Source: Acidobacteriota bacterium
GTDB lineage: Bacteria > Acidobacteriota > Blastocatellia > Pyrinomonadales > Pyrinomonadaceae
Length of the DNA stretch: 64,000 bases
Assembly: GCA_016703965.1 (NCBI GenBank)
Contig: JADJBB010000021.1
Span: 496,001 to 560,000 of the forward strand
Direction: 5' to 3'
The notes below the pieces were generated by a model, which was not told the origin of the DNA, searched no databases, and saw only the letters and a list, made by a program, of their open reading frames with translations. Position numbers and translations under genes: made by a program. Shown here piece by piece: positions 43,122-52,470 of this stretch (the stretch's first letter is position 1; each line of letters opens with the position of its first letter).

Positions 43122-45047
43122 TTACGCGGTTGCCGGATTATTTCCGGTGATCGGCGGCAGAATAGGTTTTTTGAACGAATTGTTCGACGCCTCTTCTTTC
43201 TCCGACGTGCCGTCGTTGTCAGTTGTCGGCGAATTGTCACTATCTAGAGGTAAACCCGCGACCACTCGGCGTATCTGCACACCGTCGAGCGTTTCGAATT
43301 CCAGCAGAGCTTCAGCCAAGCGGATCATGGCATCTCGATTCTCTTTGATGATGGTCTCAGCTAGAGCGTACTGCTCATTGATGATCTTTTGCACCTCTTG
43401 GTCTATCTTGATCGCGGTGTCTTCAGAGTAATCGCGGTGCTGTGATATCTCACGGCCGAGGAATATCTGCTCTTCCTTTTTACCGTAAGCCAGCGGCCCA
43501 AGGCTGCTCATGCCGTATTCGCAGACCATTGCACGGGCGATCTCAGTGGCTTTCTCGATGTCATTCGAGGCACCGGTGGTGATGCTGCCAATGAAAATAT
43601 CTTCAGCGATACGGCCGCCCATCGACATTGCGATGTTGCCGAGCAAATACTCTTTCGTTGCGCTCAAGCGATCTTTTTCCGGCAGATACATCGTCAGGCC
43701 CAGCGCCATTCCACGGGGAATGATCGTAACCTTATGAACCGGATCGACACTCGGGACCTTGAGTCCAACTAGTGTGTGGCCAGCTTCGTGATACGCAGTG
43801 ATACGCTTTTCATCGTCAGAAATGACCATGCTCTTACGCTCGGCACCCATCATTACCTTGTCTTTGGCGATCTCGAAGTCGTTCATTGTCACGACCTTTT
43901 TATTATAGCGAGCGGCGTTGAGAGCGGCTTCGTTAACAATATTGGCGAGATCTGCACCGGTGAATCCCGGGGTTCCGCGGGCGATTACATTCACGTCGAC
44001 CTTTTCGTCGAGAGGGATCTTGCGGGTATGAACCTTCAGGATTCCCTCACGTCCGCGAACGTCTGGACGGCCAACGACAACGCGGCGGTCAAAACGGCCC
44101 GGACGAAGAAGTGCCGGATCGAGAACGTCAGGTCGGTTGGTCGAAGCGACTAGGATAACGCCATCATTCGATTCGAAACCGTCCATCTCGACGAGAAGCT
44201 GGTTCAGCGTCTGTTCACGCTCATCATGTCCACCGCCTAGACCGGCACCGCGATGGCGGCCGACTGCGTCGATCTCATCGATAAAAATGATGCACGGAGC
44301 ATTTTTCTTGCCCTGTTCGAAAAGGTCGCGAACACGCGAAGCTCCGACACCGACAAACATTTCGACGAAATCAGAACCCGAGATCGAGAAGAAAGGAACG
44401 TTTGCTTCGCCGGCAACTGCCTTGGCAAGCAAAGTTTTACCGGTTCCCGGAGGGCCAACCATCAAAACTCCCTTAGGAATTTTGCCGCCGAGCTTCTGGA
44501 ACTTTTGTGGATCTTTAAGAAATTCTATGATCTCCTGCAACTCTTCTTTGGCTTCGTCGACACCGGCCACGTCCTTGAAGGTAACGCGTTTTTGCTGGTT
44601 ATTGAGCAGCTTTGCCTTTGATTTCCCAAAGCTGAGAGCTTTGTTCCCGCCAGCCTGCATTTGTCGCAGGGTGAAAGCGAGGAAGCCCATGAGAAGTATG
44701 AACGGCAAAAGGGTGACAAGGATTTGCCAACCGAGGCCGCTTGATGGGGGTTCGAGCTTGATGACGGTGTCAGTTTCTTTTGCTGCAGCAAAGATCTGAT
44801 CGCGTGTCGAATCGCTCAGATCCAGACGCGTGGACAGCTTCTGATTGTCGGTCTTGCTTACCAATTCGAGCGAATCTTGCTTGACCGTTACTTCTTTGAT
44901 GTCCTTGTTTTTGATCTGTGTCAGTGCGGCGTCGAAAGATAATTCCTTCGGCGGAGTTGTCTGCTTCGTCTGCAAATACCAGACGAAAACGAGAGCGCTC
45001 GAGATGATCATTAACCACAATAAAACCTGTTTTGCCTTAGAACTCAA
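43122..45047 (-). CDS. ftsH: ATP-dependent zinc metalloprotease FtsH
   Basis: The 641-residue membrane protease has two N-terminal helices (about 7-26 and 105-126) around a short periplasmic part, then the AAA domain with Walker A VGPPGTGKTLLAKAVAGEAN, Walker B CIIFIDEIDAVGRHRGAGLG, the SRH region VASTNRPDVLDPALLRPGRF, and the zinc site AYHEAGHTLVGL. The C-terminal tail is polar. It degrades misfolded membrane proteins and regulatory targets. It lies after tilS, as in many bacteria. Confidence 0.96.
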   Translation of the reverse strand: MSSKAKQVLLWLMIISSALVFVWYLQTKQTTPPKELSFDAALTQIKNKDIKEVTVKQDSLELVSKTDNQKLSTRLDLSDSTRDQIFAAAKETDTVIKLEPPSSGLGWQILVTLLPFILLMGFLAFTLRQMQAGGNKALSFGKSKAKLLNNQQKRVTFKDVAGVDEAKEELQEIIEFLKDPQKFQKLGGKIPKGVLMVGPPGTGKTLLAKAVAGEANVPFFSISGSDFVEMFVGVGASRVRDLFEQGKKNAPCIIFIDEIDAVGRHRGAGLGGGHDEREQTLNQLLVEMDGFESNDGVILVASTNRPDVLDPALLRPGRFDRRVVVGRPDVRGREGILKVHTRKIPLDEKVDVNVIARGTPGFTGADLANIVNEAALNAARYNKKVVTMNDFEIAKDKVMMGAERKSMVISDDEKRITAYHEAGHTLVGLKVPSVDPVHKVTIIPRGMALGLTMYLPEKDRLSATKEYLLGNIAMSMGGRIAEDIFIGSITTGASNDIEKATEIARAMVCEYGMSSLGPLAYGKKEEQIFLGREISQHRDYSEDTAIKIDQEVQKIINEQYALAETIIKENRDAMIRLAEALLEFETLDGVQIRRVVAGLPLDSDNSPTTDNDGTSEKEEASNNSFKKPILPPITGNNPATA

Positions 45048-45164
45048 TTTATAGCCTCCGGATCAGCTCTTAGCAGAGCTTCACAATGCTGTTTGGATGA
45101 AGAGATACGCTAATGCGTTGTGCCAAATGCCACTTGCGACTATCTCAAACGCCAACCTTCGATT

Positions 45165-46160
45165 TTAGATGTCCAAACCCTTTTTTTCAACCTTATTTTC
45201 CTTATAAACCAAGCGCCCGCCTGTTTTGATCACTTGGCCGCCCGGCAATTCGACGTTTCGGCCGCTCTTTGTGCTCACTATCAAACGAGCAACCGCCTCT
45301 ATATGTTTCAGAGCCAATTGCCTCGTGCTTCCACGATGACGCCCTAACCAGTCTCGGATCAGCCCCTTCAGATCGGCTTCCGAGAGCTGTTTCAGGTCTC
45401 CAAGTAACAGTTCGTCTCCGAGTTCCAAACGGTTTCCCTGCTCGGTCGATTTCGGTAACTGCTGCATCAAAGCCGCCGTATTCGCGAGCGTTTCGATGAT
45501 ATGGGGATTAAAATCCTCAAGCAATGGAAGCAGAATTTTTCGAATTCTGACGCGTTTGAAAGCCGTGTCCTCGTTCATCGTGTCGTAGCGGTACTCGACG
45601 CCGAGATCATGGCAATAGCCTTCCGTATCCGACCGTTTCGCCCACGTCAACATAGGACGAACAAGCAGAGTAGCGGTTTCGCTTCCAAGATTCCTCACGG
45701 CCGTCATCCCGCTCAATCCGTCTGGCCCGCTGCCGCGGATGAGGTTTAGAAGAAAGGTCTCGGCCTGATCGTTTATCGTGTGTCCGGTCAGCACGCAGTG
45801 AGCGTTCAGATTTTCCGCAGTGGTTTTGAGAAACTCGTAGCGAGCCAGACGTGCATTTTGTTCGAGATTGCCTTCGCGGCTGACTTTGCCGTGGCCGACG
45901 GCTAGTTCGATCTTTCGTTCTATTGCGAGTTTTCGGACAAAATCCTCGTCCGCATCACTCTCGCCATCGCGGATGCCGTGATTAAAATGAGCAGCGACGA
46001 GCCGAACCGCGAGTTTTTCTCGCTGGCGAAGCTCCTGCATTCCAAGCAGCAAGCTCAACGAATCCGCACCGCCCGAAACCGCAACGACCACGGTCTCATC
46101 TCCAAACGGCAACCCGAGCCGCCGCCATTCCGTGATCAGATTTCGCGTAAAACCGTGCAT
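45165..46160 (-). CDS. tilS: tRNA(Ile)-lysidine synthase
   Basis: The 331-residue protein carries the PP-loop VAVSGGADSLSLLLGMQELR, the strand RLVAAHFNHGIRDGESDADE, and the TilS motif CVLTGHTINDQAETFLLNLI. It changes C34 of tRNA-Ile2 to lysidine so that AUA is read as Ile, an essential step. The C-terminal part is shorter than in E. coli. It starts 5 nt after the thioesterase stop and precedes ftsH. Confidence 0.93.
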   Translation of the reverse strand: MHGFTRNLITEWRRLGLPFGDETVVVAVSGGADSLSLLLGMQELRQREKLAVRLVAAHFNHGIRDGESDADEDFVRKLAIERKIELAVGHGKVSREGNLEQNARLARYEFLKTTAENLNAHCVLTGHTINDQAETFLLNLIRGSGPDGLSGMTAVRNLGSETATLLVRPMLTWAKRSDTEGYCHDLGVEYRYDTMNEDTAFKRVRIRKILLPLLEDFNPHIIETLANTAALMQQLPKSTEQGNRLELGDELLLGDLKQLSEADLKGLIRDWLGRHRGSTRQLALKHIEAVARLIVSTKSGRNVELPGGQVIKTGGRLVYKENKVEKKGLDI

Positions 46161-46165
46161 TTAGA

Positions 46166-46588
46166 TCATTCCGGCCGGTACGCGGCTCTGTTTTGAATGA
46201 ACATCGTCAGCCGCGAAGTACAAACCAGCTTTCCCTTATCGTTGGTTATCTCGATCTTCCAAACGCTCATCGAACGGCCCGAATGTATCGGCGAAGCCTC
46301 AACGGTCAAAACGCCTTTGCTCACCGCCCGCAGATGATTCGCGTTTATCTCCACGCCGACCGGAGTCACCTTTGTCAGATCCGCTCCCGCCACAACACCG
46401 ATCGAGGCGGCCGTTTCGCAAAGATACAGTGAAACTCCACCGTTCATAATGCCGACGTACTGATGAACCTTTGGGGTGACCTCCATCGTCAGCACCACAC
46501 GATCGCCAGTCGCCTCAATGATCTTGACGCCGAGGAACTGCATTAGCTCATTCTCGGCAACACTTTTTAGTAGAACTGATCTTTCCAT
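46166..46588 (-). CDS. PaaI-family hotdog thioesterase
   Basis: The 140-residue protein has the hotdog fold signature VHQYVGIMNGGVSLYLCETA, with the N-G-G turn and catalytic-type Glu in the long helix, and the strand VEINANHLRAVSKGVLTVEA. Relatives hydrolyse acyl-CoA thioesters, for example of phenylacetate or menaquinone precursors; the substrate here is unknown. Its start codon follows the argH stop directly, and tilS follows at 5 nt, so it is part of that operon. Confidence 0.85.
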   Translation of the reverse strand: MERSVLLKSVAENELMQFLGVKIIEATGDRVVLTMEVTPKVHQYVGIMNGGVSLYLCETAASIGVVAGADLTKVTPVGVEINANHLRAVSKGVLTVEASPIHSGRSMSVWKIEITNDKGKLVCTSRLTMFIQNRAAYRPE

Positions 46589-47977
46589 CTACTTATCGAG
46601 AAATGCACGAGCGGCTGTTAAGGCTTCTGTCACACGCGAAGGCGACGTACCGCCGATGGCATCCTTTGCCCCGAGCGTCGATCCTAAACTCAACGCATCC
46701 GCTACATCCTCGCCGATTTCGGACGAAAACTCTTTCAGTTGTTCGACGCTCAGCTCATGAAGCTCTTTTCCTTCGCTGATCGCATACAGAACGGCACGCC
46801 CGACGATTTCGTGTCCGGTTCGAAACGGCACGCCTTTCTTAACCAGATAATCCGCGAGCTCGGTGGCGTTGAGATATCCTTTTGTTGCAGCTGCGAGAGC
46901 CCTTTCTTCATTCAAGGTCGCATTGTCCAACACGATCGATGCGGCTCGGAGGGAAATGCTCACGGTGTCGACCGTATCAAAAACGGCTTCCTTGTCCTCC
47001 TGCATGTCCTTATTATAGGCGAGTGGCAGGCCTTTGATGGTGGCGAGCAAACCCATCTGGTGGCCGAAAACTCGTCCGGCTTTGCCTCGAAGCAGCTCCA
47101 GAGCGTCCGGATTTTTCTTCTGCGGCATCAGGCTTGATCCCGACGAAACCGCATCGCTGAGCGTTACAAACCCAAATTCGTTCGAACAATATATGATCAG
47201 ATCCTCAGCCAGCCGCGAAAGATGGACCATGATCAGCGAGCACGCCGCGGTAAATTCTACCGCAAAATCACGGTCCGAAACTGCATCAAGGCTGTTTGCC
47301 GAAACGCCTTCAAATCTAAGCTCGGCAGCCACAGATTCGCGGTCGATCGGGAAGCTCGTACCTGCAAGTGCTGCCGAACCTAACGGCAAAATATTGACAC
47401 GTTTGCGGGCATCAGCAAGACGTTCGCTGTCGCGTTTCAGCATTTCAAAATACGCGAGACACCAATGTGCCCACATCACGGGCTGTGCCCGCTGCAGATG
47501 TGTGTAGCCCGGCAAAACGGCTTCGCGATGGCGTTCTGCAAGCGATACGAGCGATGACTGGGCAAGATGAATCAACGACGATATCGCGTCTAATTCATCA
47601 CGCAGCCACAAGCGAAATGCGGTCGCGACCTGATCGTTACGACTGCGTCCGGTGTGCAGTTTTCGTCCGGTATCGCCGATGAGATCTATCAGCTTTCCCT
47701 CAATGAATGAATGGACATCTTCGGAATTCGAATGGAGAAAAAACGCGGGATCACTTGCGGCATGCTCGATGAGTTCATCAAGGCCTTCCAGTATCGATAC
47801 CGCTTCAAGATTAGTGATTACCCTAGCCCGTTTCAATCCATTCGCATGCGCGATACAGCCGCGAACGTCCGCCGCGAACAGCCGTTTGTCGAACCGAAAC
47901 GAATCGTTGAATTCTGCAAACGTTTCATCCGGTTTTTCCGTGAACCGCCCGCCCCAAAGTTGGCCTGATTTGGTCAT
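46589..47977 (-). CDS. argH: Argininosuccinate lyase
   Basis: The 462-residue protein matches ArgH: SGQLWGGRFTEKPDETFAEF at the start, TGRSRNDQVATAFRLWLRDE, LPGYTHLQRAQPVMWAHWCL, and the family signature SSGSSLMPQKKNPDALELLR. It splits argininosuccinate to arginine and fumarate. It is read away from argG, with 91 nt between the start codons, so the last two steps of arginine synthesis share a divergent control region. Confidence 0.96.
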   Translation of the reverse strand: MTKSGQLWGGRFTEKPDETFAEFNDSFRFDKRLFAADVRGCIAHANGLKRARVITNLEAVSILEGLDELIEHAASDPAFFLHSNSEDVHSFIEGKLIDLIGDTGRKLHTGRSRNDQVATAFRLWLRDELDAISSLIHLAQSSLVSLAERHREAVLPGYTHLQRAQPVMWAHWCLAYFEMLKRDSERLADARKRVNILPLGSAALAGTSFPIDRESVAAELRFEGVSANSLDAVSDRDFAVEFTAACSLIMVHLSRLAEDLIIYCSNEFGFVTLSDAVSSGSSLMPQKKNPDALELLRGKAGRVFGHQMGLLATIKGLPLAYNKDMQEDKEAVFDTVDTVSISLRAASIVLDNATLNEERALAAATKGYLNATELADYLVKKGVPFRTGHEIVGRAVLYAISEGKELHELSVEQLKEFSSEIGEDVADALSLGSTLGAKDAIGGTSPSRVTEALTAARAFLDK

Positions 47978-48068
47978 TTATATCTCCGTACGGCTATAAT
48001 TGTAGTTTATTTTTGAAAGCGCCGAAAACTGCTATCGGATCGGTATCGGCTTTAAAATATCCATTGCT

Positions 48069-49268
48069 ATGACCAAGAAAATCAATAAGATCGTCCTCGC
48101 CTATTCCGGCGGCCTCGATACGTCGGCCATGCTTTTGTGGCTCAAGGAAACTTACGGCTGCGAAGTCATCTGCTACTGCGCCGATGTCGGCCAGGGCGAA
48201 GAACTGACCGGGCTCGAGGAAAAGGCAAAGGCAACCGGTGCTTCGAAACTCTACGTCGAGGATCTTCGCGAGGAGTTTGTCAAAGACTTCGTCTGGATGG
48301 CGGTCAAAGCAAATGCTTTATACGAAGGCGTTTACCTGCTCGGCACATCGCTCGCTCGGCCGGTTATCGCTAAACGTCAGATCGAGATCGCGCAGATGGA
48401 AGGAGCCGACGCTGTAGCTCACGGAGCGACCGGAAAGGGCAATGACCAGGTGCGTTTTGAGCTGACATACTACTCTCTGCAGCCCGACATCAAGGTCGTG
48501 GCCCCGTGGCGGCATTGGGAATTTAAGGGACGTGCGGATCTGATAGCGTATTGTGCGAAACACGGTATTCCCGTTACCGCGACCGCCGACAAACCATATT
48601 CGATGGATCGTAACCTGATGCACATCTCTTACGAAGGCGGCATTCTCGAAGACCCGTGGGCCGCTCCTCCGGAGAACATCTTCCTGCTCACCAAATCACC
48701 CGAAAACGCCTCGAACACCGCTCAGGAACTTACGATCTCGTTCGAAAAAGGCGAGCCGGTCGCGATCGACGGTGAAAAATACGGTGCGGTCGATCTGCTG
48801 ACCAAGCTCAACTACCTCGGCGGCGAACACGGCATCGGCCGCGTCGATCTGGTCGAGAATCGCTTCGTCGGAATGAAATCACGCGGCGTTTACGAGACGC
48901 CCGGCGTGACGATCCTGCAAGCCGCTCACCGTGCCCTCGAGTCCATCACCATGGACCGCGAGGTCGGCCGCCTGCGAGATTCATTCGGTACAAAATTCGC
49001 CGAATCCATCTACTACGGCTTCTGGTTCGCCCCCGAATTCGAGATCCTCAAATCGATGATCAACCAAACCCAGGAAACGGTTAACGGCGATGTCCGCATC
49101 AAGCTCTACAAAGGCAACGTCACGATCCTAGGCCGCAAATCTCCGAATTCGCTCTACCGCGAGCGCATCGTCACCTTCGAAGACGATGCCGGAGCATACG
49201 ACCAGATCGATGCCGAAGGATTTATCAAGCTTCAGGCTCTTCGCTTGAGACTGAGAAAAATGGAATAG
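48069..49268 (+). CDS. argG: Argininosuccinate synthase
   Basis: The 399-residue protein has the ATP pyrophosphatase motif VLAYSGGLDTSAMLLWLKET, AHGATGKGNDQVRFELTYYS, and GRVDLVENRFVGMKSRGVYE. It joins citrulline and aspartate using ATP. It is divergent from argH. A TTAAAAT box lies only about 15 nt before the ATG and there is no clear ribosome-binding site, so the mRNA may be leaderless or nearly so; this is a guess. Confidence 0.96.
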   Translation: MTKKINKIVLAYSGGLDTSAMLLWLKETYGCEVICYCADVGQGEELTGLEEKAKATGASKLYVEDLREEFVKDFVWMAVKANALYEGVYLLGTSLARPVIAKRQIEIAQMEGADAVAHGATGKGNDQVRFELTYYSLQPDIKVVAPWRHWEFKGRADLIAYCAKHGIPVTATADKPYSMDRNLMHISYEGGILEDPWAAPPENIFLLTKSPENASNTAQELTISFEKGEPVAIDGEKYGAVDLLTKLNYLGGEHGIGRVDLVENRFVGMKSRGVYETPGVTILQAAHRALESITMDREVGRLRDSFGTKFAESIYYGFWFAPEFEILKSMINQTQETVNGDVRIKLYKGNVTILGRKSPNSLYRERIVTFEDDAGAYDQIDAEGFIKLQALRLRLRKME

Positions 49269-49348
49269 CATCCAGCATGTGGAACGAAAAACGTCGGATT
49301 TTTGAGCCATAGTTAGGCATTGGCTAGCAGATCACGCAGGATGCCCGG

Positions 49349-49449
49349 TTTTATTGACTTTGGTCAAGGGTTTTTGCCGGTCTGGTCAAACTAAAACCCT
49401 GGATTGGTAGAGGTATTTGTGAGATTGGTCAAACGTGTTTTTGCGGACC
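49349..49449 (+). repeat. Degenerate tandem array, ~21-bp period (copy 2)
   Basis: Aligns without gaps to the minus-strand copy at 8473-8573 over 93 nt at about 73/93 identical positions (counted by hand). Units resemble GAGATTGGTCAAACGTGTTT. An inner AGGGTTTT/AAAACCCT pair (49368-49375, 49393-49400) could fold and may help end argG transcription. Nothing else of note lies in the 49269-49632 gap apart from the terminator at 49582. Confidence 0.7.
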
Positions 49450-49581
49450 GCGGCGGCGCAAACCGTTCGTCATCCACAAACATCAATAGCGTCATCATCG
49501 AAATTGATCACTACATCCATCTGCCGTTCCGGTCATGTCGCCCATGACCGGTCATCCGAAACAAACTCCAAAAGTCACGAA

Positions 49582-49611
49582 AGCCCGGAACTTTGCGTCC
49601 GGGCTTTTTGT
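49582..49611 (+). terminator. Terminator between convergent argG and the DUF1501 gene
   Basis: Perfect 10-bp arms AAAGCCCGGA (49582-49591) and TCCGGGCTTT (49600-49609) with an eight-base loop and T-tail. Confidence 0.85.
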
Positions 49612-49632
49612 GTCTCTCGTTTTGTTAATTTC

Positions 49633-50904
49633 TTAACTTAGATATCCTCTGAATTTCTCCTTGGTCGCGGAGTAGGTGGGAAATATCTTAGACAGGTCTT
49701 TCGCTCCCATGTGTTTACTCGCGGCTTCGGCGAAGACGTCGCGGAAATCGGTGGTGACCGAGAGGTCGCGGCCTTCGTTTAGCTGGTCGGGTTTGAGGCC
49801 CTTCCAGTCGGCGTAGACCTTGCCGCCTTTGACGTTGCCGCCGAGGATGAACATCGAGTTGCCGTGGCCGTGGTCGGTTCCGCGTGAACCGTTTTCTTTA
49901 GCGGTGCGGCCGAATTCGGACATCGTGATCACAACGACGTCGTCCATACGTTTGCCGAGATCTGTTCCAAAAGCAGCGATCGCCGACGCAAAATCCTTGA
50001 GCAAATTAGCGAGCTGGCCCTGTGAAGGGTTATTGCCCTGGCCCTGATTTGTGTGGGTGTCCCAGCCGCCCATTTCGGCGAACGCAACCTCTAATCCAAC
50101 ACCGGCTTTGATAAGCTGGGCGATCTGCTGGAGCGAGCGTCCCAAACCGGTTGTCGGATAAACCGCACCGTTTTCGGGTTTGTACTGCGCGGGATTGGCG
50201 GTCTTTAGATAATTGACCGCTTCGAAAGTCTCCTTTCCGGTCTCGCCGAGCGAATCTTTGGCGTTCTGCTGATACAGCCCTTCGAAACCGCCTTTCATGT
50301 TGTTCGAATAGACACCGGCTTTGATCGAAAAATCAGCCAAATTTGCCATCGCGACCGAAGGCGAGCGGCCGTAGAGCGAACGCGGCAGCTGCTGCGTCAT
50401 CGCGACGGCACGGAATGGCGAATCGTCCTTGCCGCCCGTGCCCTGCAGGACGCGATTGAGCCAACCGTCCTTAGTGCCTTTGTTGCCGGGCGTCCCGGAT
50501 TCCATGTAATCCTGAGCGTCGAAGTGTGAACGCGTATTGTCAGGCGAACCGGCGGCGGTCACGATAGCGAGATTTTTGTTTTTCCAGAACGATTCGAGCG
50601 GTTTCATGCTCGGGTGCAGGCCGAAGAATCCATCGAGATCGATCGCACCGTTCGGTTTGTTCGGTGCCGGAATGGCGATCGTGGGACGCAGGCTGTAATA
50701 CGAGTCTTCAGCATAAGGCACGACCATGTTCAGGCCGTCGACCGCTCCGCGTTGGAAAATCGTGACCAGCACCTTCTTCTTGCCGTAGCCTTCTCGCACA
50801 GCAGCCGCAGTTGCAAACTGATGCAAAAAATCCGGCGCCGCCGCCATAAACCCAAAGCTCGCCAGCCCGATGCCGCTCGTTTTCAAAAAATATCGTCTAT
50901 CCAT
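49633..50904 (-). CDS. DUF1501 domain protein, Tat-exported
   Basis: The 423-residue protein begins with a twin-arginine signal (MDRRYFLKTSGIGLASFGFM). The body has the DUF1501 pattern: KKVLVTIFQRGAVDGLNMVV near the start, SHFDAQDYMESGTPG, GVGLEVAFAEMGGWDTHTNQ and VVVITMSEFGRTAKENGSRG, then GTDHGHGNSMFILGGNVKGG, an alkaline-phosphatase-like metal site layout. The activity is unknown. In most genomes it is paired with a DUF1800 gene directly upstream; here there is none, only a repeat-bearing gap. Confidence 0.9.
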   Translation of the reverse strand: MDRRYFLKTSGIGLASFGFMAAAPDFLHQFATAAAVREGYGKKKVLVTIFQRGAVDGLNMVVPYAEDSYYSLRPTIAIPAPNKPNGAIDLDGFFGLHPSMKPLESFWKNKNLAIVTAAGSPDNTRSHFDAQDYMESGTPGNKGTKDGWLNRVLQGTGGKDDSPFRAVAMTQQLPRSLYGRSPSVAMANLADFSIKAGVYSNNMKGGFEGLYQQNAKDSLGETGKETFEAVNYLKTANPAQYKPENGAVYPTTGLGRSLQQIAQLIKAGVGLEVAFAEMGGWDTHTNQGQGNNPSQGQLANLLKDFASAIAAFGTDLGKRMDDVVVITMSEFGRTAKENGSRGTDHGHGNSMFILGGNVKGGKVYADWKGLKPDQLNEGRDLSVTTDFRDVFAEAASKHMGAKDLSKIFPTYSATKEKFRGYLS

Positions 50905-51037
50905 AATTGCTTATCCCGTGAAAAATATTTTATCAGCCACAACCTTAGACGCACACGTTTGTGAAATGGTCAGATTATTATCGTAGACATCTCTGAAAAC
51001 TCCCCGCTACCCAGCTTCGTGGAGATCTCAGTTGATC

Positions 51038-51118
51038 TAACCGCAGATGACGCGGATATGTATAAATAAATTACGATCTATCTGCGCCTATCCGTTTTTT
51101 CTGCGTTATCTGCGGCTA
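51038..51118. repeat. Inverted intergenic repeat (CCGCAGAT/ATCTGCGG type)
   Basis: Arms 51038-51056 and 51100-51118 pair at 16 of 19 positions (CCGCAGATGACGC against GCGTTATCTGCGG). It fills the gap between the DUF1501 gene and the oxygenase gene. Confidence 0.6.
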
Positions 51119-51176
51119 ATTACAACCCGGAACTCAGTCATTTTCTAATAGGCCGCCAATATCCGATAATGTAAAG

Positions 51177-51983
51177 ATGCGCGAGGAATTTGTTCAACTC
51201 ATAATAGACCGGCTCAACCAAAACAGCGACGCGATCAAAGCTGACTTTGCGGCGGACAAGGGTGTCGCGGCTCATTTTACGGCCATCGACGATCTGCTGC
51301 CGTATGACGTCGCACGCCGCGTCTCTGATGCGTTTCCGCCGCCAAGCGAAATGCGGCTGATGGATACGTTTCGTGAACGGAAGCATACTTCGAAAAGCCT
51401 CGACAAATTTGACCCGATAATTTCGGACATCACCTTCGCTTTTCAGGAAAAGCGGGTGATCGAGCGCGTCGCCGAACTCACGGGCATCAGTGACGCGGTC
51501 GGCGATCCGCATCTTTATGCCGGCGGCCTGAGTGCGATGTCGCGCGGACATTTTCTGAATCCGCATATCGACAATTCTCACGACGGCGAACAGCAGAATT
51601 ACCGCGTGCTCAACCTGCTCTACTACATCACGCCCGATTGGGACGCGGCGAACGGCGGCAATCTCGAACTCTGGGACGCGAATGTAACGACACCGATCGA
51701 GATCCCGAGCCTCTTCAACCGCCTCGTCCTGATGTCGACGAACGACAAGTCATTCCACTCCGTCAACGAGGTCAAGGCCGACGGCGTGCGCCGCTGCGTG
51801 TCGAACTACTATTTCTCACCCCACTCGCCAAACGGCTACGAAACCACCCACGTCACCTATTTCATGGCCCGCCCCGAACAGAAGCTGCGACGCATCGTCA
51901 CCAAACTCGACAGCGAACTGAGAACCAAATTGAGAAAGATAAAAAAAGACGGCTTTGCGAAGAAAGATGTGTTTGAAGGGTAG
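51177..51983 (+). CDS. 2OG-Fe(II) oxygenase
   Basis: The 268-residue protein has a helical N-terminus and a double-stranded beta-helix domain with the iron ligands H130 and D132 (LNPHIDNSHDG) and H194 (KSFHSVNEV); R205 or R206 probably binds the oxoglutarate carboxylate. The layout is that of prolyl-4-hydroxylase-like or small-molecule hydroxylases of bacteria. The C-terminal ~50 residues are basic and helical (KLRRIVTKLDSELRTKLRKI). The substrate is unknown. It is a single gene between two repeat-rich gaps. Confidence 0.85.
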   Translation: MREEFVQLIIDRLNQNSDAIKADFAADKGVAAHFTAIDDLLPYDVARRVSDAFPPPSEMRLMDTFRERKHTSKSLDKFDPIISDITFAFQEKRVIERVAELTGISDAVGDPHLYAGGLSAMSRGHFLNPHIDNSHDGEQQNYRVLNLLYYITPDWDAANGGNLELWDANVTTPIEIPSLFNRLVLMSTNDKSFHSVNEVKADGVRRCVSNYYFSPHSPNGYETTHVTYFMARPEQKLRRIVTKLDSELRTKLRKIKKDGFAKKDVFEG

Positions 51984-52087
51984 CGGGAGAGCTGGCATCG
52001 TCCCACCCGTTTTTTGGTTCGAAGAGATTTCAACGCAAAGCCTTAAGAAGCAAGGCCGCCAAGATAAGAAGGTTGATCGAGACGAAT

Positions 52088-52267
52088 GATCGAGCTCCGT
52101 AGGAGCGGCATGTTTGTAGAAACGGATCGTCAGAAGATATTGTCCAGCCCCTTCAGGGGCGACACCGTCGTTGTTATGTCACGGAGATGGTTCCGCTCCT
52201 ATGGAGCTCGGCGAGAGATCCTTGATGGGTCTTCTACAAACATTTCGCTCCTAACGGAGCTAAGATC
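52088..52267. repeat. MITE-like palindromic element, ~180 bp
   Basis: The terminal arms at 52088-52121 and 52232-52267 are imperfect inverted repeats of ~34 bp (GAGCTCCGTAGGAGCGG and ATGTTTGTAGAA blocks). An inner third copy of the GAGCTCC(A)TAGGAGCGG block lies at about 52192-52209 and a CCCCTTCAGGGG hairpin at 52148-52159. It encodes no protein; the reading frame across it is incidental. The rest of the 51984-52470 gap shows only the hairpin at 52430. Confidence 0.7.
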
Positions 52268-52429
52268 GAATAACGCGGATTTTGCTTAACTAGAAGCTTT
52301 GTATTAGAAATGGGGAGATGGCTGGGTTTTTACGCCAGCCACTGCACCGTTTCGGCTCGTGAAAGAAATCACCAAAAACGAGCTGAACATTTGTATTGAC
52401 GCCTAATTTCAGATGAAAGTTGCCATTTA

Positions 52430-52462
52430 GTTAGCGGGCTAACGTTATGTTAGCCTGCTAAC
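52430..52462 (-). terminator. Hairpin downstream of icd
   Basis: GTTAGCGGGCTAAC and GTTAGCCTGCTAAC (14 nt each) pair with each other at 13 positions around a five-base loop, and each is also self-complementary. There is no T-run, so it may be an mRNA 3'-end stabiliser more than a terminator. Confidence 0.5.
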
Positions 52463-52470
52463 ATAGTGCT

